Part shown: positions 16,382 through 26,898 of the stretch, one piece after another
Numbering within the stretch: position 1 is the first letter of the stretch
Layout of the letters: each line of letters starts with the position of its first letter
Source: Treponema sp.
Lineage (GTDB): Bacteria; Spirochaetota; Spirochaetia; Treponematales; Breznakiellaceae
Length of the DNA: 64,000 nt
NCBI GenBank assembly: GCA_009777535.1
Contig: WRLP01000011.1
Coordinates: 25,223 to 89,222, forward strand
Direction of reading: 5' to 3'
The notes under the pieces: model-generated
Seen by the model: the letters and a program-made list of their open reading frames with translations, nothing else
Databases searched by the model: none
Told to the model about the DNA's origin: nothing
Program-made: the position numbers and the translations under genes

Positions 16382-17432
16382 CTTCAGTTTCTTCCTTTTG
16401 ATTGGACTCCAGGCGAACCGCGTTTTTAAGAACATTAAGGTCGGTTATCCCCAGGCTAAGGTTCCATTCCTTAAGCCTTTCCTTTATTTCCTGCAGGGAC
16501 TTCTTCCCGAAATTGCGGGTCCTGGCGATATCATCCTCGGTTTTACGGGTCAGTTCGCCGATGGTTTTAATATTCGCGTTTTTTAGGCAATTCGATGAAC
16601 GCACCGAAAGCTCCAGTTCCTCAACCGGAGTATTAAGAATGGCGCGGATGCGTTCGTTATCTTCGTCAAGGTCTTCTTCGATACCAAGGTTATTTTCATC
16701 AAAATTGATAAAAACAGATAAATGATCCTTGGCTATCTTAGCCGCCTCAGCAAGGGCGTCATCCGGTTTTATTGTTCCGTCGGTCCATATTTCCAAAACA
16801 AGCTTGTCGTAGTCGCTGCGCTGCCCCACCCTTGTAGGCTCCACCGCGAACTTGACCTTCCTAATCGGCGAAAAAATCGCATCCAAAGGAATGGTTCCTA
16901 TTACTTCCACATAACGTTCATTAACCTCGGACGGCACATAACCCCTGCCAAGATCAATTTGAATTTCAAACTCCAGCCTTGCCTCATCCATCAATGTCAT
17001 AATATGGCGGCCGCTCGAAAGCACATCCACCTGACCGGGTCTGGCAAAATCATCGCTCGATACTTCCTGTTTGCCCGACCATTCGTAAAGCAGTATTTCC
17101 TGCTCCGTATCATTGGGCAGCTTTAAGCGGATTTGCTTAAGGTTGTTGATTACTTCCAGGGTATCTTCGACAATATTGGGAATTGTTTCAAATTCGCTGG
17201 AAACGGTATGGGCAACCCCGCTAGCGTCGTATGATGTTATTTTGATTGCGGTGATTGAGTATCCCTGAATGGAGGAAAGGAGGACTCTGCGCAGGGTATT
17301 GCCTACAGTTGTGCCAAAACCAGGTTCAAACGGAGCGGCAACAAATTTGCCGTAGTTTGATCTTAGGTCTCCGTGCTCAAAAGTAATACCTTTGGGGCGC
17401 TTGAATCCTTTAAGAAGGTTCTTACGTGCCAT
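16359..17432 (-). CDS. rpoA: RNA polymerase alpha subunit
   Basis: Assembly platform of RNA polymerase and contact site for upstream DNA and activators. 357 residues. N-terminal domain has [22 protein letters not shown] (about 36-57), and the C-terminal domain after a flexible acidic linker shows [20 protein letters not shown] and [14 protein letters not shown]. The terminal tail is acidic. It lies between rpsD and rplQ in the usual alpha-operon order. Confidence 0.97.
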   Translation of the reverse strand: MARKNLLKGFKRPKGITFEHGDLRSNYGKFVAAPFEPGFGTTVGNTLRRVLLSSIQGYSITAIKITSYDASGVAHTVSSEFETIPNIVEDTLEVINNLKQIRLKLPNDTEQEILLYEWSGKQEVSSDDFARPGQVDVLSSGRHIMTLMDEARLEFEIQIDLGRGYVPSEVNERYVEVIGTIPLDAIFSPIRKVKFAVEPTRVGQRSDYDKLVLEIWTDGTIKPDDALAEAAKIAKDHLSVFINFDENNLGIEEDLDEDNERIRAILNTPVEELELSVRSSNCLKNANIKTIGELTRKTEDDIARTRNFGKKSLQEIKERLKEWNLSLGITDLNVLKNAVRLESNQKEETEDETQEGI

Positions 17433-17443
17433 TAGGACACTCC

Positions 17444-18079
17444 TTATTTAGAATATAATTCAACAATCATCTGTTCTTTAATATCACCAAGGTCAGTAAT
17501 ATCACTGCGCCTGGGTGAAGCCAGAAACTTGCCTTTCATCGCGTCAGGGTCAAGATTGAGCCAGGGCATAACCCCCGACTTACCGAATTCCCTTAAAGCG
17601 TCTTTTACTATTGTTAAATTCCGGCTGCTTTCAGCAATACTGACCTCATCTTCCGGTTTAACAAGACTTGAAGGAATGGTAACTTTTTTGCCGTTTACCA
17701 ATACATGGCCGTGCGATACAATCTGCCTCGCCTGGCTTCTGGATACCGCAAAACGAAGGCGGTAAACAACATTATCGAGGCGCCTTTCCAACAGCACAAA
17801 AAGATTCTCGCCGGTAATACCGGGCATACGCAAGGCCCTTTCAAAAAAGAGGCTGAACTGCTTTTCCTGCATACCGTAAATTCTTTTCAGCTTCTGTTTT
17901 TCCCTTAGCTGTATGCCGTAATCTGAACGTTTGCCGGCTCTGGCCTTGGGATCCTTTCCGGGTGCGGGACGCTTTTTATTTATGGGGCATTTATCGCTCT
18001 TGCAGCGGTTGCCTTTAAGCATGAGCTTTTTCTGTTCAACGCGGCACAATCTGCATACCGGACCGGTGTATCTTGCCAT
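17444..18079 (-). CDS. rpsD: 30S ribosomal protein S4
   Basis: Primary 16S rRNA-binding protein of the small subunit. 211 residues with a zinc-binding-type N terminus (CRLCRVEQKKLMLKGNRC), RPGK-like KRPAPGKDPKARAGK, and the S4 RNA-binding domain (RLDNVVYRLRFAVSRSQARQIVSHGHV). The N-terminal cysteines mark the Cys-containing form of S4. The gene is between rpsK and rpoA. Confidence 0.97.
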   Translation of the reverse strand: MARYTGPVCRLCRVEQKKLMLKGNRCKSDKCPINKKRPAPGKDPKARAGKRSDYGIQLREKQKLKRIYGMQEKQFSLFFERALRMPGITGENLFVLLERRLDNVVYRLRFAVSRSQARQIVSHGHVLVNGKKVTIPSSLVKPEDEVSIAESSRNLTIVKDALREFGKSGVMPWLNLDPDAMKGKFLASPRRSDITDLGDIKEQMIVELYSK

Positions 18080-18091
18080 AATTCTTCTCCC

Positions 18092-18475
18092 TTAAATACG
18101 ACGTGTCTTTCGCGGCCTGCAGCCGTTATGCGGAATTGGAGTAACATCATTGATCGATTTAACTTTGATGCCAAGCGCTCCAAGCTGACGGATAGCCGAT
18201 TCCCTGCCAATGCCGGGGCCCTTAACATACACATGAACTTCCCTTAATCCCGCCTGCATCGCTTTCTGCACGGCAGTCTCAGTTACAGACTGGGCCGCAA
18301 ATGGAGTCGACTTTTTAGCGCCCTTAAACTGCATCATACCCGAACTTGCCCAGGAAACGGCGTTCCCCATTAAATCGGTTATGGTTACAATCGTATTGTT
18401 GAAAGTCGCCTGAATGTAGACATTGCCCTCGTATACTGATTTTTTTTCTTTCCGCTTTTTCGTACTAGCAGCCAC
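18092..18475 (-). CDS. rpsK: 30S ribosomal protein S11
   Basis: Small-subunit platform protein near the E site. 127 residues; [42 protein letters not shown] and the C-terminal [16 protein letters not shown] are characteristic. It is preceded by rpsM with a 24-bp gap holding an AGGAGG ribosome site. Confidence 0.97.
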   Translation of the reverse strand: MAASTKKRKEKKSVYEGNVYIQATFNNTIVTITDLMGNAVSWASSGMMQFKGAKKSTPFAAQSVTETAVQKAMQAGLREVHVYVKGPGIGRESAIRQLGALGIKVKSINDVTPIPHNGCRPRKTRRI

Positions 18476-18499
18476 TCACTCCTCCTGTATCTTTCCAGC

Positions 18500-18865
18500 C
18501 TATTTCTTCTTTCCGGCGACGGTCTTCTTCTTGCCCTTGCGGGTGCGGGCATTGGTGCGCGTACGCTGACCACGCAGAGGAAGGCCTTTGCGATGCCGCA
18601 GCCCCCGGTAACAGCCAATATCCATCAGCCGTTTTATATTCAGCGCGACTTCTGTTCGCAGCCGTCCTTCCACCTTATAATCGCTTTCAATGATCTGCCG
18701 TATCTCGTTGAGTTCTTCCTGGGAAAGATCATTTATCAGCCTTTGCGGATCGATTTTGGTTTTTACACAAATCTCATCAGCGCTTGGCCTTCCAATTCCA
18801 AAAATGTAGGTTAAAGCGATATTTACATGTTTATTCGGGAGGTCAACCCCCACAAGACGCGCCAT
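18500..18865 (-). CDS. rpsM: 30S ribosomal protein S13
   Basis: Head protein of the small subunit, contacting the P-site tRNA and the large subunit. 121 residues; starts [20 protein letters not shown] and ends with the conserved [25 protein letters not shown] region plus Lys-rich tail. Twelve bp separate it from rpmJ. Confidence 0.97.
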   Translation of the reverse strand: MARLVGVDLPNKHVNIALTYIFGIGRPSADEICVKTKIDPQRLINDLSQEELNEIRQIIESDYKVEGRLRTEVALNIKRLMDIGCYRGLRHRKGLPLRGQRTRTNARTRKGKKKTVAGKKK

Positions 18866-18876
18866 TCCTGTTTCTC

Positions 18877-18990
18877 CTATCCCTGTTTTTGTTTATGCTT
18901 GGGATTCTGACAAATAATACGAATAATCCCGTTCCGCTTAATTACCTTGCACTTGTCGCAGATGGGCTTCACACTTGTCCTGACTTTCAT
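18877..18990 (-). CDS. rpmJ: 50S ribosomal protein L36
   Basis: A 37-residue protein, [20 protein letters not shown] and onward, with the zinc-binding set Cys-x2-Cys ... Cys ... His (ICDKCK, ICQNPKH), i.e. the zinc-containing form of L36. It is too short for routine gene callers. GGAGAAACTGAAAG upstream supplies the ribosome site. Neighbours secY and rpsM give the spirochaetal order without infA. Confidence 0.95.
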   Translation of the reverse strand: MKVRTSVKPICDKCKVIKRNGIIRIICQNPKHKQKQG

Positions 18991-19018
18991 CTTTCAGTTT
19001 CTCCTAAATTCTCTATTC

Positions 19019-20347
19019 TCACAAGTTCCGTCCCCGCAGCCTTCCCTTCTTGGTCAAACCCTCATGGTGATGCATTTTCAACAATCCTTCAATCTGACTC
19101 ATTGTATCCAAATCAACACCAACCAAAATCAGAAGCGATGTACCGCCCATCAGATAAGAGATGGACGAAGGAAACTTAAAGGCCCACTGTATAAAGGTCG
19201 GTATGACAGCTATCATGGCCAGATACAAAGACCCTGGAAGAACAATGCGATTCAGAATCTTTGTAAGATATTCTTCGATGCGTTCGGTTCTGATTCCGGG
19301 AATGGAACCGCCGTTTTCCCGTATCTGCTTGGCTATCTCTACAGGGTTTAAGGTTACCTGCGTATAAAAATAAGCGAAGAAAATAATCAGCAGAACATAC
19401 AAAACATTATAAAGCGATCCCCTGGGGCTCAATACACGGGCGACAGTCGCAAGCCATGCTACATTGCCTCCAACCGTGGTTGCAATCTGCAGCGGAAATG
19501 TCAGAATCGACGAAGCGAAAATGACAGGAATAACGCCCGAGGGATTGATCTTAAATGGAATGTAGGTGTTTTGGGCGCCGTACATTTTCCTTCCAACGAC
19601 CCGTTTGGCATAGTTTACAGGAATTTTCCGCTGCCCCTGCTGCTCAAAAACAACCAGGGCGATTACCGCGACAAACATTACAAAAACCACAATTACAAAA
19701 ACAGGGTTAATATCCCCGCTTCTCATTCGCTGAATTAATTCCCACACAGCCTGCGGCAGCCTGGCTACAATTCCTGCGAATATCAGCAGCGAAATACCAT
19801 TTCCAATTCCCCGCTTTGTGATCTGCTCGCCGATCCACATAAGGAACATTGTTCCGGTGGTAACGGTAAGCATAGCTATCAGGGTGAAGGGTACAATGCC
19901 GATGCTAAGCAGATTGTCCACGCTGCGGGAAATGGCCTGGGCATATTGTGTAACGGCGAAGGACTGAACAAGGCAGACCGCTACGGTTCCATAGCGCTGC
20001 CATTTTTGTATCTTTTTCCGGCCGCCGTCTTCCTGGGATATTTTTTTGAGCGCGGGAAAAACAATCAGCAGCAGCTGCATTATAATCGACATCGAAATGT
20101 AGGGCATAATCCCCAGCATGAATACCGAAAAATTCGAGAATGCGCCGCCGGCGAAAAAGTCAAGGTAATCTACGATTGGATTTCCGGAATTAGCCATCGA
20201 AAGAAAATAGGCAGAAAGCTCCCGGACATTAATTCCGGGGATTGGAAGAACTGCGCCAATCCTGAAAACCACCAGCATACCGACTGTGAAAATGATCCGC
20301 TCGCGAAGTTCCTTAACTCTGAAAATACCAATTAGGGGGTTTGCCAT
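19019..20347 (-). CDS. secY: Preprotein translocase subunit SecY
   Basis: Central channel of the Sec translocon in the inner membrane. 442 residues with ten predicted membrane helices, N terminus ELRERIIFTVGMLVVFRIGAVLPIPGI and conserved loops GQRKIPVNYAKRVVG and GGSIPGIRTERIEEYLTKIL. It follows rplO by 3 bp and precedes rpmJ by 28 bp. The adk and map genes that often follow secY elsewhere are absent. Confidence 0.97.
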   Translation of the reverse strand: MANPLIGIFRVKELRERIIFTVGMLVVFRIGAVLPIPGINVRELSAYFLSMANSGNPIVDYLDFFAGGAFSNFSVFMLGIMPYISMSIIMQLLLIVFPALKKISQEDGGRKKIQKWQRYGTVAVCLVQSFAVTQYAQAISRSVDNLLSIGIVPFTLIAMLTVTTGTMFLMWIGEQITKRGIGNGISLLIFAGIVARLPQAVWELIQRMRSGDINPVFVIVVFVMFVAVIALVVFEQQGQRKIPVNYAKRVVGRKMYGAQNTYIPFKINPSGVIPVIFASSILTFPLQIATTVGGNVAWLATVARVLSPRGSLYNVLYVLLIIFFAYFYTQVTLNPVEIAKQIRENGGSIPGIRTERIEEYLTKILNRIVLPGSLYLAMIAVIPTFIQWAFKFPSSISYLMGGTSLLILVGVDLDTMSQIEGLLKMHHHEGLTKKGRLRGRNL

Positions 20348-20350
20348 TGC

Positions 20351-20905
20351 TTATTTCCCATCCGTTTCCGGGCCCGTCTTTTTGGGCTGCGTTTTTTTTG
20401 GAGCTTTTTTCCTGTTCACAGAATTTACAGTTACTTCGCCGCCAGCCTTTTCGATTTTTTCTTTTGCCGAAGCGGAAACAGCGGCGACAACAAATGTAAG
20501 TTTTTTTGTAAGCTCCCCATTGGCAAGAATCTTGACAGGATCGTTGCCCTTAATAAGGCCTTTCTTAAACAGAGAAGAATGATCCACAGTCTGTGAAGCA
20601 TCATAACGCTTTTCAATATCGCCGAGGTTAACAATCTGCCACTCTTTCTTGAATGGATGATTGGAGAAACCGCGCTGGGCAAGCCGCCTGTAAAGGGGCA
20701 TCTGTCCGCCTTCAAAACCCACGTAAGTCTTTCCGCCCGAGCGGGCCTGCTGCCCCTTGTTTCCCTTGCCGGAGGTAGTTCCCCTGCCGGTGCCCTGTCC
20801 GCGGCCTAAAATCTTTTTGCCTTTATTTGCACCTGTAGGAGCGCGCAAATCAAAACTATGCGGAATGTTTTTCTGGACGCCAGCGCGTCCGGCATCTTGA
20901 GCCAT
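20351..20905 (-). CDS. rplO: 50S ribosomal protein L15
   Basis: Large-subunit assembly protein. 184 residues, about 40 longer than the common form because of a Lys/Pro-rich C-terminal tail (KKAPKKTQPKKTGPETDGK). The N-terminal half carries the L15 signature (GRGQGTGRGTTSGKGNKGQQARSGG and FEGGQMPLYRRLAQRGF). Its start codon overlaps the rpmD stop by one base. Confidence 0.95.
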   Translation of the reverse strand: MAQDAGRAGVQKNIPHSFDLRAPTGANKGKKILGRGQGTGRGTTSGKGNKGQQARSGGKTYVGFEGGQMPLYRRLAQRGFSNHPFKKEWQIVNLGDIEKRYDASQTVDHSSLFKKGLIKGNDPVKILANGELTKKLTFVVAAVSASAKEKIEKAGGEVTVNSVNRKKAPKKTQPKKTGPETDGK

Positions 20906-21087
20906 TACTTTATCTCCTCAACCGACACAAGGTGAGACACTTTCTTCACCATCCCCAGGATTACAGGGTTTGCTTCCTGCTCGGTACTGGAACCGATTTT
21001 CCTCAAACCCAGGCTGCGGACGGTAGCCCGCTGTTTGGGAAGCGCGCCGATTGTACTCCGTACAAGCCGGATTCTGATTTTTTCCAT
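20905..21087 (-). CDS. rpmD: 50S ribosomal protein L30
   Basis: 60-residue large-subunit protein; MEKIRIRLVRSTIGALPKQR and ATVRSLGLRKIGSS are typical. The ATG at 21087 is chosen because an upstream in-frame ATG adds only unlike sequence inside rpsE. Four bp separate it from the rpsE stop. Confidence 0.93.
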   Translation of the reverse strand: MEKIRIRLVRSTIGALPKQRATVRSLGLRKIGSSTEQEANPVILGMVKKVSHLVSVEEIK

Positions 21088-21091
21088 AAAC

Positions 21092-21730
21092 TCAACCCCA
21101 CATTTCATTCAAGGACTTACCCCGGTTCTTTGCAACAGCTTTGGCGTCCATCAGCTTGTTAATACAATCGAATGTCGCTTTAACCACATTGTACTGACTG
21201 GATGCTCCAATGGACTTGGACAATACGTCGGTAACGCCGCCCGCTTCCATTATTGCCCGCACCGGCCCGCCCGCAATAATGCCGGTTCCGGAGCACGCGG
21301 GCTTTAAAAGTACACGCGAAGCCTTGAAACGTCCGGTTATCTCATGGGGAATGGTTCCGTTTTTAACCGGCAGTTTTATCATCTTGCGCTTGGCCTTATC
21401 TATGCTTTTTCGGATTGCCTCGGAAACATCATTCGCCTTGCCAAAACCAAAACCAACATTGCCTTTTCTGTCGCCGATTACCGTAAGGGCCGAAAAAGAA
21501 AAGCGCCTGCCTCCCTTAACTACCTTTGCGGTCCGGTTCAGCTTAACCAGTTTTTCAATAAACTCTTTTTCTACAAAATCCCGATCACGGTCCCGGTCAC
21601 GCCCGCGATCCCTGCCGCGGCGGATTTCCGCTCTACCTTCACGTACTTCGGGGCGGCTGCCGGCAGCTTCGTCTGTGTTATTAATTTCCGTATTTGCAGT
21701 AATATCTTTTTCTTCCGCGTTATCTACCAT
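21092..21730 (-). CDS. rpsE: 30S ribosomal protein S5 with charged N-terminal extension
   Basis: Small-subunit protein important for decoding accuracy. The family core begins near [30 protein letters not shown] (about residue 52), with [18 protein letters not shown] and [18 protein letters not shown]. The first 50 residues are an extension that includes an Arg-Asp repeat ([14 protein letters not shown]), making it about 45 residues longer than usual. The repeat reads as in-frame low-complexity DNA (cggtcccggtcacggtcccg on the plus strand). Confidence 0.95.
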   Translation of the reverse strand: MVDNAEEKDITANTEINNTDEAAGSRPEVREGRAEIRRGRDRGRDRDRDRDFVEKEFIEKLVKLNRTAKVVKGGRRFSFSALTVIGDRKGNVGFGFGKANDVSEAIRKSIDKAKRKMIKLPVKNGTIPHEITGRFKASRVLLKPACSGTGIIAGGPVRAIMEAGGVTDVLSKSIGASSQYNVVKATFDCINKLMDAKAVAKNRGKSLNEMWG

Positions 21731-21743
21731 TACACCCTGCCCC

Positions 21744-22106
21744 CTAGAACTCTATCCCGGCTTTCCGGGTTCCTTCTGCCAAAGCCTTTACAAGGCCGTG
21801 ATACAAATATCCGTTACGATCAAAAACCACAGTCTTTATATTTTTTTCCAGCAGCCGCTTACCAACCGCTTCTCCAAGCCGGCCGGCGCCTTCGACATTC
21901 GCCTTAATATCCCTAAAATCCTTTTCCAGAGTCGACGCCGAAGCAAGCGTATGGCCTTTAATATCGTCAATAACCTGGACCGAAATACTCCGGTTGCTTC
22001 GCGTAACAGTCATTCGGGGACGCTCCGGCGTACCCGATATTCTTTTACGGATATGCACCTTTCTCTTGAACCGCTTTCTGTCTTTTTCCAGCATTTTACG
22101 TAACAT
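21744..22106 (-). CDS. rplR: 50S ribosomal protein L18
   Basis: 5S rRNA-binding protein of the large subunit. 120 residues with [21 protein letters not shown] and the C-terminal [20 protein letters not shown]. Start at 22106 or at the Met four codons later; the former is used here. Lies between rplF and rpsE. Confidence 0.96.
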   Translation of the reverse strand: MLRKMLEKDRKRFKRKVHIRKRISGTPERPRMTVTRSNRSISVQVIDDIKGHTLASASTLEKDFRDIKANVEGAGRLGEAVGKRLLEKNIKTVVFDRNGYLYHGLVKALAEGTRKAGIEF

Positions 22107-22115
22107 AGCTATACC

Positions 22116-22655
22116 CTATTTAACTCCAGACTTTCCGACTTTACGCCTGATCTTCTCGTTATCATATCTAATTCCCTTACCCTTATACGGCTCAGGCGGC
22201 CTGAGTTTGCGAATCTGCGCGGCAAGTTCCCCCACCCTCTGTTTATCGATCCCACTGACAATTACTTTTCCGCCTGCATCGGTTGCAACGGTAAGCCCCT
22301 CCGGAATCCCGACAAAAATATCATTCGAATAACCAAGGCTCATGGAAAGAATATTCCCCTGAACTTCGGCGCGAAAGCCGACGCCGGTTATAATAAGCGT
22401 CTTGCTGAATCCGGCAGAGACGCCGGTTACCATGCTATTCAACAGATTTCTGTATAAACCATGATACGCCACCGTCTGCTTTTCCTCGTTCACCCTGCCT
22501 ACAATTATCTCGCTGCCATTACTTTCAAAAGTAACAACAGGATGATACTTCTGGCTTAGTTTTCCCTTGGGCCCTTCAACAGATATCATTCCGTCTGCAA
22601 AGGCAACCTTGACTCCCTGGGGCACTTTCACCGGTATTTTTCCGATACGCGACAT
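22116..22655 (-). CDS. rplF: 50S ribosomal protein L6
   Basis: Large-subunit protein near the factor-binding site. 179 residues starting [19 protein letters not shown], with two L6 repeats and the conserved C-terminal [27 protein letters not shown]. Twelve bp after rpsH. Confidence 0.97.
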   Translation of the reverse strand: MSRIGKIPVKVPQGVKVAFADGMISVEGPKGKLSQKYHPVVTFESNGSEIIVGRVNEEKQTVAYHGLYRNLLNSMVTGVSAGFSKTLIITGVGFRAEVQGNILSMSLGYSNDIFVGIPEGLTVATDAGGKVIVSGIDKQRVGELAAQIRKLRPPEPYKGKGIRYDNEKIRRKVGKSGVK

Positions 22656-22666
22656 ACTTTATCCTT

Positions 22667-23065
22667 CTACCACACGGTGCATATAATTTCACCGCCAACT
22701 TTTTTCTCCGCGGCTTTTCTTCCGGTTGTTACACCCTGAGAAGTGGAAACTATCAGGGTTCCATAGCCGTTGAAAACCCTCGGCATGGATTGATAACCCA
22801 TGTACACACGGCGTCCGGGCTTTGAAACCTTTTCGAGGCCATGAATGATTGGGGCGGTTGTATCATCGTATTTAAGGAAAACCCGGATAACATTTGCACC
22901 GTCCTGGTTTGCCTTCTTAAAATTCTTGATATACCCTTCAGTCTTCAATATCTTGACAATCTCAAGTTTCAGCCTGGAGGTGGGAATATCGACTTTTTCA
23001 TGCTTCGCCATTCCGGCATTCCGGATTTTGGTCAACATATCCGCAACGGGATCTGATACGCTCAT
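22667..23065 (-). CDS. rpsH: 30S ribosomal protein S8
   Basis: Primary 16S rRNA-binding protein and, in enterics, translational repressor of the spc operon. 132 residues: [28 protein letters not shown] and the C-terminal [31 protein letters not shown]. Whether it autoregulates here cannot be told from the sequence. Confidence 0.97.
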   Translation of the reverse strand: MSVSDPVADMLTKIRNAGMAKHEKVDIPTSRLKLEIVKILKTEGYIKNFKKANQDGANVIRVFLKYDDTTAPIIHGLEKVSKPGRRVYMGYQSMPRVFNGYGTLIVSTSQGVTTGRKAAEKKVGGEIICTVW

Positions 23066-23074
23066 CCTGTTCTC

Positions 23075-23260
23075 CTACCAGCTTGATTTTGTTACGCCTG
23101 GAATAAGCCCTTCGCTTGCCAGTTTACGGAAGCAAAGGCGGCACATTTCATATTTCCGCAGAAAACCCCTTGGTCGTCCGCAGATTCTACAACGGTTAAC
23201 TTTTCTCGTTTTATATTTTGGCGTCCGCAACGCCTTGACGATCATCGCCTTTCTCGCCAT
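23075..23260 (-). CDS. rpsN: 30S ribosomal protein S14, zinc type
   Basis: 61 residues, the short zinc-binding S14 form: [20 protein letters not shown] supplies the four Cys ligands. Located between rplE and rpsH in the normal spc order. Confidence 0.97.
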   Translation of the reverse strand: MARKAMIVKALRTPKYKTRKVNRCRICGRPRGFLRKYEMCRLCFRKLASEGLIPGVTKSSW

Positions 23261-23268
23261 GATACCCC

Positions 23269-23859
23269 CTATTTCCTGAAAGGCATGCCGAATTTGCCGA
23301 GGAAGGCCTTTGCTTCCGCGTCAGTTTTCGCCGTCGTTACGATAACAACATTCAATCCGGCTACCTTTTCTATTTTATCAAAATCAATTTCCGGGAAAAT
23401 AATCTGCTCTTCTATTCCGAGAGAATAATTCCCTCTGCCGTCGAAAGAGTTCTGGCTGATGCCGCGGAAGTCTTTAACACGGGGGAGCGCTACGTTTACA
23501 AGCCTGTCGAAAAACTCGTACATCATAGGTCCGCGGAGAGTTACTTTCGCGCCGATTTCCTGACCGGTTCTGATTTTGAAGTTCGCAATACTCTTTTTGG
23601 CCTTGGTTTTAACTGCCTTTTGCCCGGTAATCAGTGTAAGTGTATCAACAGCAGCATCAAGCAGCTTTTTGTTCTGTAAAGCTTCACCTACCCCCATGCT
23701 TACCACGATTTTATCCAGTTTGGGCACCTGCATGGGCGATTTATAACTGAACTCCTTGAAGAGTTCCGGTGCAATCTGCTCCCTGTATACTTTTTTAAGC
23801 CTGGGCGCCGCCGCCATGGGCGCGGGGCGGGGTGTCCCTTCCGGTACATTATTACTCAT
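23269..23859 (-). CDS. rplE: 50S ribosomal protein L5
   Basis: 5S rRNA-binding protein contacting the P-site tRNA. Core motifs [39 protein letters not shown] and the C-terminal [25 protein letters not shown]. The ATG at 23859 is preferred over one six codons upstream because GGGAGG lies 9 nt before it and it overlaps the rplX stop by one base. An Ala/Pro-rich N-terminal extension of about 18 residues is present. Confidence 0.95.
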   Translation of the reverse strand: MSNNVPEGTPRPAPMAAAPRLKKVYREQIAPELFKEFSYKSPMQVPKLDKIVVSMGVGEALQNKKLLDAAVDTLTLITGQKAVKTKAKKSIANFKIRTGQEIGAKVTLRGPMMYEFFDRLVNVALPRVKDFRGISQNSFDGRGNYSLGIEEQIIFPEIDFDKIEKVAGLNVVIVTTAKTDAEAKAFLGKFGMPFRK

Positions 23860-24182
23860 TACAATCCCTCCCCGCATTTTTTACAGATCCTGGTTTTGGT
23901 TTTTCCTTCCAGTTTATATCCAATGCGGCTGGGACCGCATTTTTTACACACAATCATCACATTGGAAATGTGAAGGGCCGCTTCTATTTCAACAATACCG
24001 CCCCTGTCCTGCTGCTTCCGTTTCTTTTGCGCCTTCTTTACAATATTGGCGCCCTCTACAACTACCCGGTCCTTGTCACGGATAATTTTCAGAACTCTGC
24101 CCTTTTTTCCCTTGTCTTTTCCGGAGATAACTTCGACAGTATCTTCTTTTTTCAGCTTAAACTTATGTGCTGCAAGAGCCAT
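23859..24182 (-). CDS. rplX: 50S ribosomal protein L24
   Basis: Assembly initiator of the large subunit. 107 residues with a KOW motif ([21 protein letters not shown]) and the C-terminal four-Cys segment ([13 protein letters not shown] ... CKKCGEGL) seen in zinc-binding L24. Stop overlaps the rplE start. Confidence 0.96.
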   Translation of the reverse strand: MALAAHKFKLKKEDTVEVISGKDKGKKGRVLKIIRDKDRVVVEGANIVKKAQKKRKQQDRGGIVEIEAALHISNVMIVCKKCGPSRIGYKLEGKTKTRICKKCGEGL

Positions 24183-24190
24183 GAATCCTC

Positions 24191-24562
24191 CTACAAAACC
24201 TCGGGAGCAAGGGATACAATTTTCATGTATTCGCCCTTCTCACGCAGTTCACGGGCAACCGGCCCGAAGATGCGTTTTCCCTTGGGATTCAATGCCGCGT
24301 CAATAATAACGCAGGCGTTGTCATCAAACCGTATATAGGTCCCATCGGGGCGGCGGTACTCCTTGTGGGTACGTACTACCACTGCCTTCTCGACCGTGCC
24401 CTTTTTAATCGTGGACGTAGGCAGAGCTTCTTTAACTGCTACCACGATAATATCGCCAATCCCGGCATACCTGCGCCTGGTGCCGCCCAGAACCTTGATG
24501 CACTGGACCATCTTGGCGCCTGAATTATCTGCCACATTCAGGAAGCTTTCCACTTGAATCAT
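24191..24562 (-). CDS. rplN: 50S ribosomal protein L14
   Basis: Large-subunit interface protein and binding site of silencing factor RsfS. 123 residues: [21 protein letters not shown] at the N terminus and [27 protein letters not shown] at the C terminus, both canonical. Confidence 0.98.
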   Translation of the reverse strand: MIQVESFLNVADNSGAKMVQCIKVLGGTRRRYAGIGDIIVVAVKEALPTSTIKKGTVEKAVVVRTHKEYRRPDGTYIRFDDNACVIIDAALNPKGKRIFGPVARELREKGEYMKIVSLAPEVL

Positions 24563-24577
24563 TTTCCATTACTCCCT

Positions 24578-24847
24578 TTATTTGGCACGCTCAAGGATTT
24601 CCACAAGCTTCCAGTGTTTTTCCCTGCTGACAGGCCGGCTCTCGATCACACGGACACGGTCGCCGGTCTTCGCGTCATTTTTCTCGTCGTGGGCTTTTAC
24701 TTTCTTTACACGCTTGACGTACTTTTTATAAAGCGGGTGCAGGGTAAGAGTTTCAATGGCAACAACAATGGTCTTGTCCATCTTGTCGCTTTTAACGTTG
24801 CCGATAAACTCTTTCTTGCCGCTTCTTGCCCTGGATTGTTCTGCCAT
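24578..24847 (-). CDS. rpsQ: 30S ribosomal protein S17
   Basis: Primary 16S rRNA-binding OB-fold protein. 89 residues: FIGNVKSDKMDKTIVVAIETLTLHPLYKKYVKR and VRVIESRPVSREKHWKLVEIL. Start overlaps the rpmC stop by one base. Confidence 0.97.
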   Translation of the reverse strand: MAEQSRARSGKKEFIGNVKSDKMDKTIVVAIETLTLHPLYKKYVKRVKKVKAHDEKNDAKTGDRVRVIESRPVSREKHWKLVEILERAK

Positions 24848-25059
24848 TACTTAGCCTCCGCCGCTTTCTTATCCTGCACCTCGTGCGCTCGGATAAGGGT
24901 GTTAAGCCGGGCAATCTGCCGGCGCATTGTACGCTTTTGAAGCGGATTGTCAACATGGCCTATTACCACCTGGAACCGGAATTCCATGTACTTCCTTTTT
25001 AATTCGTCCCGCTTTGCTTTAAGCTCGGGGAACGAAAGGTTCTTGAATGAATTTTTCAC
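24847..25059 (-). CDS. rpmC: 50S ribosomal protein L29
   Basis: Small helical protein at the tunnel exit. 70 residues: MKNSFKNLSFPELKAKRDEL, then QVVIGHVDNPLQKRTMRRQIARLNT. Its start lies 9 bp after the rplP stop. Confidence 0.95.
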   Translation of the reverse strand: MKNSFKNLSFPELKAKRDELKRKYMEFRFQVVIGHVDNPLQKRTMRRQIARLNTLIRAHEVQDKKAAEAK

Positions 25060-25068
25060 CGCTGCCCC

Positions 25069-25497
25069 CTATGCTCCCAGTTCCATATCGGAACGGGCGA
25101 CGAATTTAGTCTTAATGGGAAGCTTGGCCCCGGCGAGGGTCATTGCTTCTTCCGCAACGGAGCGGTTAATACCGCCGCCCAGTTCAAACATGACGGTTCC
25201 CGGTTTTACGACAGCAACCCAGTATTCGGGGCCTCCCTTTCCCTTTCCCATGCGGGTCTCCGCCGGCTTTTTCGAAAAGGGCTTATCCGGAAAAATGCGT
25301 ATCCATATCTTGCCGCCCCTTTTTATATGACGGTTCAACGCGATACGCGCCGCTTCAATCTGCCTGTTTGTGATCCACATTCTATCCAGTGCGATAAGGC
25401 CATAATCGCCGAACACAACCGCGTTGCAGCGGGTGGCGTTGCCAGGCATACTGCCTCGCTGTACCTTGCGGCGTCTTACACGTTTCGGACTCAGCAT
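25069..25497 (-). CDS. rplP: 50S ribosomal protein L16
   Basis: A-site region protein of the large subunit. 142 residues: [46 protein letters not shown] and [18 protein letters not shown] are diagnostic. Confidence 0.98.
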   Translation of the reverse strand: MLSPKRVRRRKVQRGSMPGNATRCNAVVFGDYGLIALDRMWITNRQIEAARIALNRHIKRGGKIWIRIFPDKPFSKKPAETRMGKGKGGPEYWVAVVKPGTVMFELGGGINRSVAEEAMTLAGAKLPIKTKFVARSDMELGA

Positions 25498-25505
25498 ATA
25501 TACCT

Positions 25506-26210
25506 CTAACTCCTCGCCGGTGCCCGTTCACGCCGTTTGCGTACCAGGGCCCCCGCGTCTTCTTTCTGTTCCTTGCCGTAATTCATTCCGTTATACACCC
25601 AAACCTTTACCCCGATTGAACCAAAAGTGGTATGCGCTTCGGCGAATCCGAAATCAATATCCGCCCGCAGCGTGTGCAGCGGGATACGGCCTTCTTTTGC
25701 TTCTTCGGTACGCGACATTTCGGCGCCGCCAAGCCGGCCGGAAAGCCGTACCTTAACGCCCTGGGCATTGCCTTTCTTGATTGCGTTGGAAATGGCCTGC
25801 TTCATTGTCCGCCTGAAAGAAGACCGCGCCAAAAGCTGCCGGGCAATATTCTGCGCGATAATCTGCGCATTGTTATCGGCGTTCCGCACTTCTTTTATCT
25901 TTATCTGAATTTTTTTATTTACGCTCTTCTGTAATTCCGAGCCTATTTTTTCGATATTGGCGCCCTTTACCCCGATAATAACTCCGGGACGGGCGGTATG
26001 AATGGTTATTGTTATGCGCTGCGGATGCCTGATAATTTCCAGCTCGGCGATATCCGCACCCTTGGTTTCGGGCATATCCATAATCAGCTTGCGCAGTTTT
26101 AAGTCTTCATGCAGCGTATCGGCATATTCTTTGGGATCAACATACCAGCGGGATCCCCAGGTTTTGTTGATGCCGATCCGAAGTCCGGTCGGGTTAACTT
26201 TCTGTCCCAT
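25506..26210 (-). CDS. rpsC: 30S ribosomal protein S3
   Basis: mRNA-entry-channel protein of the small subunit. 234 residues: [24 protein letters not shown] domain ([16 protein letters not shown], about 90-105) and C-terminal [30 protein letters not shown]. Its start overlaps the rplV stop by one base. Confidence 0.98.
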   Translation of the reverse strand: MGQKVNPTGLRIGINKTWGSRWYVDPKEYADTLHEDLKLRKLIMDMPETKGADIAELEIIRHPQRITITIHTARPGVIIGVKGANIEKIGSELQKSVNKKIQIKIKEVRNADNNAQIIAQNIARQLLARSSFRRTMKQAISNAIKKGNAQGVKVRLSGRLGGAEMSRTEEAKEGRIPLHTLRADIDFGFAEAHTTFGSIGVKVWVYNGMNYGKEQKEDAGALVRKRRERAPARS

Positions 26211-26605
26211 TATTTCTCCGCCTTTTTGGTCCGGCCGCCTGCCGTTGCCGGCGGTTGAACGGTTTCATCAATAACCACTGTTATGTGACACATTCTTTTT
26301 AATAACATGTCCGCGCGTCCCCTGCCCCTGAACCAGACCCTCTTCAGCCGCGGACCTTCGTCAATATAAATTTCGCGTACATAGAGCATATCTTCGTCGA
26401 GCTTCTTGTTGCCGGAAAGTGCGTTGGACGCGGCTGATTTTACCGTCTTGCGGATAAGCCGCGCGCCCTTCTGGGGCATATTTTCCAGCAGGGAAATCGC
26501 CTCGGGATAAGGCCGTCGGCGGATAAGGTCAGCCACTGGCCTGATTTTATAAGGCGAGCCCATCAGATACTTGCTTATGGCCCTGTAACCGGTTTTCGTT
26601 TCCAT
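26210..26605 (-). CDS. rplV: 50S ribosomal protein L22
   Basis: Tunnel-lining protein of the large subunit. 131 residues: [33 protein letters not shown] and [30 protein letters not shown] short Thr/Ala/Gly C-terminal tail extends beyond the usual end. Confidence 0.97.
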   Translation of the reverse strand: METKTGYRAISKYLMGSPYKIRPVADLIRRRPYPEAISLLENMPQKGARLIRKTVKSAASNALSGNKKLDEDMLYVREIYIDEGPRLKRVWFRGRGRADMLLKRMCHITVVIDETVQPPATAGGRTKKAEK

Positions 26606-26613
26606 ATACCTAC

Positions 26614-26895
26614 CTATTTCGCGGCGGCCTTCTTGTCCGAGCCCGCATGTCCCCGGAAAATCCGGGTAGGAGCGAACTCGCCAAGTTTGTGACCGACAAG
26701 GTTTTCCGTTATATACACGGGAACCCAGGTCTTGCCGTTATACACAGAGATGGTTCCCCCAACCATTTCGGGAATGATTGTGGAACAGCGGGAATAGGTC
26801 TTAATCATTTTCCGATCCCCGGACTTACTCAATTCCAGCACTTTTTTGAACAGGCTCTTCTCTATGAAGGGGCCTTTTTTTACAGACCTAGACAT
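26614..26895 (-). CDS. rpsS: 30S ribosomal protein S19
   Basis: Head protein of the small subunit. 93 residues: [59 protein letters not shown] in the usual order (the stretch is described in parts: [27 protein letters not shown]). Three bp after rplB. Confidence 0.97.
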   Translation of the reverse strand: MSRSVKKGPFIEKSLFKKVLELSKSGDRKMIKTYSRCSTIIPEMVGGTISVYNGKTWVPVYITENLVGHKLGEFAPTRIFRGHAGSDKKAAAK

Positions 26896-26898
26896 ACA

